DNA from: Bordetella genomosp. 9
Lineage (GTDB): Bacteria > Pseudomonadota > Gammaproteobacteria > Burkholderiales > Burkholderiaceae_B
Assembly: GCF_002119725.1 (NCBI RefSeq)
Contig: NZ_CP021109.1
Location: 2,294,001 to 2,358,000, forward strand
DNA: 64,000 nucleotides
Reading direction: 5' to 3'
Within the stretch, counting starts at the first letter, position 1. Every line of letters starts with the position of its first letter. The notes under the pieces are model-generated. The model did no database searches. It had not been told where the DNA came from and worked only from the letters and a program-made list of their open reading frames with translations. Made by a program: the position numbers and the translations under genes. Shown one piece after another: positions 36,224-43,177 of this stretch.

Positions 36224-37027
36224 TTGAGCATCCTGGAAAGGAACAATGTCATCATGCGCGGCCATGGCGCCAGGCCCATGATGTTCGCCCACGGCTTCGG
36301 CTGTGACCAGAACATGTGGCGATACGTCTGGCCCGCGTTCGCGGACGACTATCGCATCGTGCTGTTCGATCACGTCGGTTGCGGCCAATCCGATCTGGCC
36401 GCCTACGACGAAGCCAGGTATGGCTCGCTCGAAGGCTATGCCGACGACGTCATCCAGATCTGCCGCGATCAAGGCATCGCGGGCGGGGTATTCGTCGGCC
36501 ACTCGGTCAGCGCCATGATCGGCGCGATCGCTTCGATCAAGGCGCCGGAGCTTTTCGACGATCTGGTGATGATCGGACCATCGCCACGGTACATCGACGA
36601 TGCCGGCTACGCCGGCGGATTCACTGAAGCGCAGATTCACGAGCTGCTGGATTTCCTCGATGCCAACCACATGGGCTGGTCGCAGGCCATGGCGCCGGTC
36701 ATCATGGGCAACCCCGACCGCCCCGAACTCGGCGAGGAACTGACGAACTCCTTCTGCAGGACCGACCCTGAAATCGCCCGAAAATTCGCGCGGGTGACCT
36801 TCCTTTCCGATAACCGCGCCGACCTTCCTCGCGTTGCGGCCCGCTCGCTCGTGCTGCAGTGCTCCGAAGACGTGATCGCCCCTGAAGCCGTCGGCGAGTT
36901 CGTACATCGGCACCTGCCCAACAGCCGCTATGTGCGGCTGCAGGCCACCGGACACTGCCCGAACCTGAGCGCACCCGAAGAAACGGTTGCCGCGATGAAG
37001 GCATTTCTCGACGAGACTGGACGGTGA
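36224..37027 (+). CDS. RsbQ-like alpha/beta hydrolase (signal-perception type)
   Basis: 267 residues from a TTG at 36224 preceded by AGGGAG at 6-bp spacing. It matches Bacillus RsbQ (269 residues) along its length: ILERNNVIMRG, FAHGFGCDQNMWRYVWPAF, DYRIVLFDHVGCGQSDLAAY, GHSVSAMIG and QATGHCPNLSAPEETV. The catalytic triad is Ser94, Asp216 and His244. In Bacillus, RsbQ delivers an unknown hydrophobic signal to the PAS domain of the phosphatase RsbP. Here it overlaps a PAS-kinase gene by 4 bp (GTGA), which implies the same partnership with a different output. Confidence 0.88.
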   Translation: MSILERNNVIMRGHGARPMMFAHGFGCDQNMWRYVWPAFADDYRIVLFDHVGCGQSDLAAYDEARYGSLEGYADDVIQICRDQGIAGGVFVGHSVSAMIGAIASIKAPELFDDLVMIGPSPRYIDDAGYAGGFTEAQIHELLDFLDANHMGWSQAMAPVIMGNPDRPELGEELTNSFCRTDPEIARKFARVTFLSDNRADLPRVAARSLVLQCSEDVIAPEAVGEFVHRHLPNSRYVRLQATGHCPNLSAPEETVAAMKAFLDETGR

Positions 37028-38697
37028 CCATCCCGGCGCAAGGCGGCCCGCCCCACGTCGACGACTTCGAAGACCTTTTCGAAAACGCGCCGTGCGGCTA
37101 TGTGTCCGCCGCGGGCGACGGGCGCATCATCCGGGCGAACCGCACGTTGGCGCATTGGCTGGGACGGGACAGCAGCGAATTCGCCGGCCGGCGATTCCAG
37201 GATTTTTTGAACATCGCCGGCAAGATCTACTACGAGACACATTTCGCGCCGCTGATCCGCATGCAGGGCTTCTTCCACGAGGTGGCGCTGGACCTCGTGC
37301 GCGCCGACGGCACGACGCTGCCCGTGCTCGTCAATGCGGTGGAGCGGCGCGACGGCGAAGGGCGTTTGCGCTTTCTCCGCATCACCGTCTTCAATGCCTC
37401 GGACCGGCGGCGTTACGAGCGGGAGCTGCTGCAAGCGCGCCGCGCGGCCGAGCAGGCCAATGCCGAGTTGCGCGAGCTGAGCCGCACGCTGGAGGCGCGC
37501 GTGGCCGAAGCCGTGGAGGAGCGGATGAAGGCGGAAGCGACGCTGCGCCAGGCCCAGAAAATGGAGGCCTTGGGCCAGCTCACCAGCGGCGTCGCCCACG
37601 ATTTCAATAATATGCTTGCGGTCATGGTGTCCGCGCTGAATCTGATCGAACGCCGGCTGGGCAAGGACAGCGGCGTCGAGAAATACCTGGCCGCCGCAAA
37701 GGCAAGCGCCGCGACCGCCGGCGCGATGATTCACCGCATGCTGGCGTTCGCGCGTCAACAGGACCTGGCCCCGCAAGCGCTGGATCCGAACCGGTTGGTC
37801 GCCGAGATGTCGGAGCTGCTGCGGCGCGCGCTGGGCGAAACCGTGCGGCTGGAAACCGTGCTTGCGGAAGGACTGTGGAACATCCACGCCGACAAGAATC
37901 TGCTCGAGAACGCCATCCTGAACCTGGCGGTGAACGCCCGGGACGCCATGCCTGAAGGCGGGCGGCTGACCATCGAAACCGCCAATTGCCAGTTGGCAGA
38001 GGCCTATGCGGCCGAACATGGCATCGCGCCGGGCCCCTATGCCATGATCGCGGTCACCGATACGGGAACCGGCATGACGCCGGAGGTCATCGCCAAGGCG
38101 TTCGACCCGTTCTTCACCACCAAAGGCCCCGGCAAGGGTACAGGGCTGGGGTTGAGTCAGGTGTTCGGTTTCGTCAAGCAATCGGGCGGCCACATCCGGA
38201 TCTACTCGGAGCCCGGCCAGGGCACCTCGATCAAGATCTATCTGCCGCGCCTCGATGGCGCCAGCGGCGGCGCGCACGCGGCGACGTCACAGGCGATGGC
38301 CCGCGGCGAAGCGTCCGAGGTGATTCTGGTCGTCGAAGACGACGAGCACGTGCTGTCGCTGACCGCGGAAATGCTGCGCGACCTGGGTTACGGCGTGCTG
38401 CAGGCACGCGAAGGGGCGCAAGCGTTGGCCACGCTCGCCGCCCACCCTGAAATCCGCCTGCTGCTGACAGACGTGGTCATGCCCGACATCAATGGCCGCC
38501 GCCTTGCCGAGGAAGCCCAATCGCGCCGCCCCGGCCTGCAAGTGCTGTTCACCAGCGGCTATGCGGGCCATGCCATCGTGCACAACGGCATGCTGGACGC
38601 GGCGGCGAACTTCCTGCAAAAGCCGGCGTCGCCGGAGCTGCTCGCGGCAAAGGTAAGGGCGATCCTGGATGGCGGCGCTGCCGGCCGCAAAGCGTGA
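37024..38697 (+). CDS. PAS-containing hybrid histidine kinase with receiver domain
   Basis: 557 residues from GTG 37024. PAS domain at about 15-125 (FENAPCGYVSAAGDGRIIRA and FLNIAGKIYYETHFAPLIRM), a coiled coil at about 135-175, HisKA with phospho-His in QLTSGVAHDFNNML, HATPase motifs LAVNARDAMPEGG, VTDTGTGM and GKGTGLGLSQVFGFVKQSGG, then a C-terminal receiver (VILVVEDDEHVLSLTAEMLR, with phosphoacceptor Asp in LLLTDVVMPD and Lys in FLQKPAS). No membrane segment, so it is cytoplasmic. Translationally coupled to the RsbQ-like gene, which suggests its PAS domain reads a ligand supplied or made by that hydrolase. No DNA-binding output is adjacent. Confidence 0.9.
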   Translation: MTIPAQGGPPHVDDFEDLFENAPCGYVSAAGDGRIIRANRTLAHWLGRDSSEFAGRRFQDFLNIAGKIYYETHFAPLIRMQGFFHEVALDLVRADGTTLPVLVNAVERRDGEGRLRFLRITVFNASDRRRYERELLQARRAAEQANAELRELSRTLEARVAEAVEERMKAEATLRQAQKMEALGQLTSGVAHDFNNMLAVMVSALNLIERRLGKDSGVEKYLAAAKASAATAGAMIHRMLAFARQQDLAPQALDPNRLVAEMSELLRRALGETVRLETVLAEGLWNIHADKNLLENAILNLAVNARDAMPEGGRLTIETANCQLAEAYAAEHGIAPGPYAMIAVTDTGTGMTPEVIAKAFDPFFTTKGPGKGTGLGLSQVFGFVKQSGGHIRIYSEPGQGTSIKIYLPRLDGASGGAHAATSQAMARGEASEVILVVEDDEHVLSLTAEMLRDLGYGVLQAREGAQALATLAAHPEIRLLLTDVVMPDINGRRLAEEAQSRRPGLQVLFTSGYAGHAIVHNGMLDAAANFLQKPASPELLAAKVRAILDGGAAGRKA

Positions 38698-38728
38698 AAA
38701 CATCCGCGTAAAGCGGCGGCGTCATCGT

Positions 38729-40303
38729 TCACGGCCTTGCGTGCGACGCGGCGCGCCGCGCGCGGCGGCGGCGAAAAACGTAGGGCGCCAGCAGCAGCTG
38801 CCGGATCCGGTTGCGCCGTGTCTTGCGCGGCCGCCGGCGCAGCAGCGCCCTGGCGAGCCGATCGAAGGCGAACATGCCGCCCACCGCGCCGCCGATCGAA
38901 GATAGCTGGTTGACCGTCCGCAATGCTTCCAGCGCGAGCTCCTGGATTACCACCCGCTCGCTATAGTCGCCGCCTTCGCGCACCCGGGACACCGCGTGGA
39001 TCGCGTATAGCCCGAGCACCGCAGATATGCCAAAAAGAAATTCCCAATGCGCGAAGCTCGCGACGGAAAACTCGTTGCTTCCGCTCACGGACGTCCAGCG
39101 GATCACCACGGCAAGCTGTGCGGACGCGAACCATTGCGCCATCGCACCCCCTGCGATGGGAGCGAGACCGCCGGCAATGGAAGACACGACGCCGGTGGCG
39201 GCGAGATATGCCGTGCCATGTTCGCGCGGCGCGAGCTTCAGCGACAGATTGCCCGTCGCCAGCGCGATGCCGCCCGACGCCGCGCCCATCACGGCGTGCA
39301 CGAGGTACAGCAGGACCAGCTGCACCGCCGTATCGGCCAACCCGGTGAACACCAGCCCGATCGTGCATAGAAAGTAGGCGGGCAGGGCCACGGCCAGCAC
39401 GGCCCTGTTGGAAAGCCGGTCCGAAACGGGCCCCCACAGATAAAGCGTCAGCGCATTCGAGAGCTGGCTTGTCACCCACAGCGTGGTGACCGTGCTCAGG
39501 CTGTAATGCAGCTGTTCCAGCAGGTAGACGGCCAGGAAAGGCGCGGCGAAATTGGTCGCTAGATTCCACGCCGCGAGCAGCACCAGCAGACCGCGGAACC
39601 CGCGATCCTGAAGGGGCATCCGCAACAGGCTGCGCAGCGACGCCCGGCGCCTGGCCGGCGCCATGGCGGGCTCCGGCGTGCTGGCCAGGCAATACGAACT
39701 TGCCAGCCCGGCCAGCGCCGCGGCGCTGAATATCACCGCGTAGGCATTCAGCGCATCGCCGCCCGGAGGGTGGTCCACCAGCACACCCGCCGACAATATG
39801 CAGATGCAGCCCACAATGCTGGCGACAAACAGGCGCTTGGAGAAGAACGCGCCCAGTCCTTCCGCCGGAAGCAGCTGATGAAACCAGGAATTGATTGCGC
39901 ACGATGCCATCGCGCCCAATACCGATATCGCCAGGTTGGCCAGAATGAGCAGCCAGAGCCGATGCTGCGGCGGGACAACGTAGGGCAGGGCGGCCATGGT
40001 GAGCATCATCAGGCGCGCCACCGTCAGACTGGCGACCCCGAACCGCTTCCGCTCGCGGATCCGTTCCACCACCACGATGGCGGGCAGTTGCGCCGCCTGC
40101 GCCATGAACGGGATCGCAGCCAGCAAACCGATCTGCATGGGCGCGGCGCCAAGCAGCAACGCATAGGCCAGCAGAACCACGCCGCCGGATAGTGCGCCCG
40201 TGGCGCTGGCCCAGGCCGCATCCATCACCAGCGCCCGCTTGCCCGCGGCGAGCTGTTCCGGACGGACTTCGGCGACGGGGTTCAGGCTCAGGGAACTCGG
40301 CAT
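38729..40303 (-). CDS. Major facilitator superfamily transporter
   Basis: 524 residues with about 12 hydrophobic segments in two sets of six separated by a basic cytoplasmic loop (PARRRASLRSLLRMP). After the last helix comes an unusually basic tail (LLRRRPRKTRRNRIRQLLLA, then further Arg). Start chosen at ATG 40303 (MPSSLSLNPVAEV). It converges on the kinase gene with a 31-bp gap. No substrate-specific motif recognised. Confidence 0.85.
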   Translation of the reverse strand: MPSSLSLNPVAEVRPEQLAAGKRALVMDAAWASATGALSGGVVLLAYALLLGAAPMQIGLLAAIPFMAQAAQLPAIVVVERIRERKRFGVASLTVARLMMLTMAALPYVVPPQHRLWLLILANLAISVLGAMASCAINSWFHQLLPAEGLGAFFSKRLFVASIVGCICILSAGVLVDHPPGGDALNAYAVIFSAAALAGLASSYCLASTPEPAMAPARRRASLRSLLRMPLQDRGFRGLLVLLAAWNLATNFAAPFLAVYLLEQLHYSLSTVTTLWVTSQLSNALTLYLWGPVSDRLSNRAVLAVALPAYFLCTIGLVFTGLADTAVQLVLLYLVHAVMGAASGGIALATGNLSLKLAPREHGTAYLAATGVVSSIAGGLAPIAGGAMAQWFASAQLAVVIRWTSVSGSNEFSVASFAHWEFLFGISAVLGLYAIHAVSRVREGGDYSERVVIQELALEALRTVNQLSSIGGAVGGMFAFDRLARALLRRRPRKTRRNRIRQLLLAPYVFRRRRARRAASHARP

Positions 40304-40609
40304 GGGCGCACCGCGCTGAACAAGGCGGCGCGGTGGCGCAAGAGGCGCGCCCATATGGCCGTTCGGCGCGGCGAGGGCGCGTCACGCGTCCGAGCACCCA
40401 AGCACGCCTTTTGAAGGGACGTCGAGCCCGTCCCAGCCGGTACAGCGCACCGCGCTTATGGCAGCATAATGATATTTCCACTTACAAAAGCCATATGCGG
40501 GCCCGGCGTTCGGGATACCGCCGCCAACCGTCGCCCGGTCCGATGCAAAGTCGGCAGCGTTGTCCGGGCAGCGGTCCGGAGGCGCCGCTGATGGCAAATC
40601 GTTGAGAGC
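40304..40609. other. Divergent promoter region
   Basis: About 300 bp between the MFS gene and a hypothetical membrane protein gene. An AT-rich patch near 40455-40495 (GCAGCATAATGATATTTCCA) is the only promoter-like feature. No gene or repeat seen. Confidence 0.4.
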
Positions 40610-41401
40610 ATGAAAACCCTTACTGACGTTTCGATGCACCAAGCGCTGGACCCGGTGGTCGAGATGCTGACTGTCTACCGCCGCGCTTCCCGGTGGCGCG
40701 CCATAAGAGAATGCTGGAAAGCCGGTTCGCGGGGCGCGAGAACGCTGTGTCTGGCGCTGCTGATCGCCGCGCTGGCACTGGCCGCAATGAGCGTCGTCGC
40801 AGATTGGGCGACTCGTTGGGGGCTGGGGTATTTCTGCGGCTGCGCGATCTGCACTGTTGCTGCATCCGTCTTGTACCAGACGCGGATGGTGGCCTCGCAT
40901 CCGCTGCTGCAAGGTTTCAAGCCATACGACCGGCATTTCGGCCTTCATTACCGGATTCTTCGGTACCGTATGTTCCGCGCTGCGCTGTTGCGCAAGAACA
41001 CCGGGCGCAGCGACGTGGCCAAGGCCCTGGCGACATTGAATCCAGACCTGCGTTTCGTTGAAAGCAGGCCGGTTGATATCGGTCCAGGAGCGGTCGTCCT
41101 GCTGTCTGCCGCGTGCGGAACCGTCACGTCGGCGAGTATGCGTGACTCCTGGTTCGAAGCCGGTCTGCCGGTATTCATCGTGTGCTGCTTCATCATCGCG
41201 GCGTTTCTTCTGTGCGTTCTGCGGTTCGGTCTTCCCACCGAACGTCAGCGCCATTCCGAGCTCGCATGCTTCCTGCAGTGGTATGTGCACGAACTGAAAC
41301 TGGCTCAGCAGGCCGGTTCGGCTGCACGCAGCCGCAAGGCGAGAAACCCGGAAGTTCTACAGGCAGGACGCCAGGCAACGGCTGAAGAATCCAGAGCGTG
41401 A
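40610..41401 (+). CDS. Hypothetical membrane protein with two helix pairs
   Basis: 263 residues. Hydrophobic segments lie near 47-62 (CLALLIAALALAAMSVV), 70-88, 160-176 and 185-206 (GLPVFIVCCFIIAAFLLCVL), giving two hairpins separated by a basic cytoplasmic region (GLHYRILRYRMFRAALLRKN). No known domain recognised. GC content is lower than the genes to the left. It lies just outside the left end of the transposon, with no clear operon partner. Confidence 0.6.
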   Translation: MKTLTDVSMHQALDPVVEMLTVYRRASRWRAIRECWKAGSRGARTLCLALLIAALALAAMSVVADWATRWGLGYFCGCAICTVAASVLYQTRMVASHPLLQGFKPYDRHFGLHYRILRYRMFRAALLRKNTGRSDVAKALATLNPDLRFVESRPVDIGPGAVVLLSAACGTVTSASMRDSWFEAGLPVFIVCCFIIAAFLLCVLRFGLPTERQRHSELACFLQWYVHELKLAQQAGSAARSRKARNPEVLQAGRQATAEESRA

Positions 41402-41469
41402 CGCACCCGAGCAATCCGCATAATGTATATTATGTAAAGTCAATTTGATTGTTTGATTGCCGGTTAGCT

Positions 41470-41521
41470 TGTCGTCCGTTTGCATAATTTTGTTCCCGCT
41501 TTGTGCGTAATTTTGTTCCTG
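41470..41521 (+). repeat. Left transposon end with two transposase-binding-like repeats
   Basis: The terminal TGTCGTCCG begins a 28-bp sequence ending TTTTGTTCCC (41497). A second copy, GTGCGTAATTTTGTTCCTG, follows at 41503-41521. Tn7-like and Tn5053-like ends carry such repeated sites for the DDE transposase. Confidence 0.7.
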
Positions 41522-41706
41522 TCCCCTTATCAGCCGCTTGCCCGGACTACACACATTATTTAATAGAGCGACCGACTTCCCGTGTGACTGCCTCCCCCGT
41601 TGAGATCCAAGGCGACCTGCGGGGGGCGGGCTGGAAATGCCTGCCGGGCCATTGTCTATGGGGGGCTGCTTGCCTAACGGTGCCTCGATACGTCAGCCAT
41701 CGCTGT

Positions 41707-42288
41707 TCAGGGCTTGCCGAGTGACGTGCTGCGGAGTTGTTTGGGCAACATCTTGTTCAGCTCCTCATCGGTAAAGAACAGCTCTTCCGCCTGCTTAAGC
41801 GCCCTTTGCGCTGCGGCGTATGCCTTGCTATTCGTTCGCGGCGCAGCTTTGTAGATCTCTTCCAGTACGCCGTTCAGCCGGTCTCTCTCCTTGCGAATAT
41901 CATCCACGGGCCGACCGTCTTGCAGGTCTACCAGAAGGCTCAGAAGGGCTTCGCGTGCTCCCCAAAGCTTGGCGCCTACTTCGGTATGCCGCTGGGCTTG
42001 CTTGCCCAGCGACGCCTCCTTGAAGTACAGCGTGAACCCCAGCAGGATGGCCGACAAAATGGCCCCTATCACGGTGCCGATTATCGTGTCGCCAAAAATT
42101 GACGATAACAAGCTACCCGCGGTTGCTGCGGACAAAACGATTTCCGCGATTTTGACGCGTTTGTAGCGCGTGACGTACTGGTCTGCCATCTTCTGGTGGG
42201 TCTTGTGTGTGTAGGCGGCCCGGCCGTACATCTCGCGCAACTGCCCTTCCAGGGCGTTTGTCGCGCTAGCTGGGGAAAGCGCTGCCAT
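41707..42288 (-). CDS. SLATT-domain membrane effector (CBASS-like)
   Basis: 193 residues starting at ATG 42288 (AGAGGA five bases upstream); it overlaps the end of the nucleotidyltransferase gene by 23 bp. Two membrane helices (about residues 46-64 and 68-90: IIGTVIGAILSAILLGFTLY) are preceded by EMYGRAAYTHKTHQKMADQY, the conserved SLATT lead-in, and followed by a cytoplasmic coiled coil. SLATT proteins are predicted pore-forming effectors triggered by nucleotide second messengers. Location after the CD-NTase gene fits a membrane-disrupting abortive-infection effector. Confidence 0.85.
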   Translation of the reverse strand: MAALSPASATNALEGQLREMYGRAAYTHKTHQKMADQYVTRYKRVKIAEIVLSAATAGSLLSSIFGDTIIGTVIGAILSAILLGFTLYFKEASLGKQAQRHTEVGAKLWGAREALLSLLVDLQDGRPVDDIRKERDRLNGVLEEIYKAAPRTNSKAYAAAQRALKQAEELFFTDEELNKMLPKQLRSTSLGKP

Positions 42289-43144
42289 AGATTCCTCTGT
42301 AGATTTGCTTTGCGGTATAGGCGTAGTTCTGCCGTTCATAGTCAATGGCCTCCTTCGTGCGCAGCTCGGCCTGACGCGCCTTGTATTGGAACCCACCGCC
42401 GTAGACCCAAGAGCCGCTGCCCGGCGCCGTCCAATACGTCTTCTGGGCATCTTGGCCGGCAAGGAAGCCGAAGAAGTCCCTTGTCATCCAGTCGTAGTAC
42501 ACGTAGGACTTGTCCTTGTGTGCCCAGCCGTCGATGAACTGATAGGCCAAAGTATCGATGAGCATGCCGCTCATGGAGACGTTGTTTTGGTCGCGCCATG
42601 CGCGCGCCATGCGTGAGAGCTGAACCAGGTTGCCGTTACACAGAGTGTTCCGCATGCTGAAGGCACTAATTTCTTGCTTCGGTTTGCAGGTACGCCACGA
42701 CCCGCCATTGTTAGTGTCCGCGAACGTGTAGCCGCCGTCCATATTCGGGAATGCGGGTAGTACCTCAAACTTCACTCCATCATCAAAACGAAGCACAACG
42801 ACCTGTCCATCGCCGCCGATTTCGGTGATGGAGTAGGTCTTCATGATGGACGCGCGTACGTGGGCCAGTAGGGCCGACTGCCCATTGCCAACGTGCACGT
42901 TGAAGCGGGCGTACAGGTCACTGGGCAATTCGTACAACAGGTCGACGTCGCTCACACTCGGGATGGCGGTCGAGCGCCCATACGAGCCCACGTAAAATCG
43001 GTAGCTCGTCTTTGAAGCCAGTCCGCGCAGATCTGCGTTCAGCTGACCGACGATGCGCCCGGTTCTATACCCAATGGAACTTCGCTTATCGGGACTAATG
43101 CGGAGGTTTCCGCAGAACGTTTGGAACCAGTCTCCTACCCCCAT
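42266..43144 (-). CDS. CD-NTase (SMODS domain) nucleotidyltransferase
   Basis: 292 residues. The nucleotidyltransferase motif is YVGSYGRSTAIPSVSDVDLL, giving GS at 53-54 and the metal-binding Asp66 and Asp68; the third acid is probably Glu127 in VKFEVLPAF. The C-terminal OAS-like half includes DGWAHKDKSYVYYDWMTRDF. These are the hallmarks of cGAS/DncV-like enzymes that make cyclic oligonucleotides upon phage infection. AAGGAG lies upstream of the ATG. Overlap with the SLATT effector gene makes a minimal CBASS. No Cap2/Cap3 ubiquitin-like genes or HORMA/TRIP13 genes are present. Confidence 0.9.
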   Translation of the reverse strand: MGVGDWFQTFCGNLRISPDKRSSIGYRTGRIVGQLNADLRGLASKTSYRFYVGSYGRSTAIPSVSDVDLLYELPSDLYARFNVHVGNGQSALLAHVRASIMKTYSITEIGGDGQVVVLRFDDGVKFEVLPAFPNMDGGYTFADTNNGGSWRTCKPKQEISAFSMRNTLCNGNLVQLSRMARAWRDQNNVSMSGMLIDTLAYQFIDGWAHKDKSYVYYDWMTRDFFGFLAGQDAQKTYWTAPGSGSWVYGGGFQYKARQAELRTKEAIDYERQNYAYTAKQIYRGIYGSAFPS

Positions 43145-43177
43145 AACCGCGGCTTCTCCTTTGTTGTACAGGCCAAT

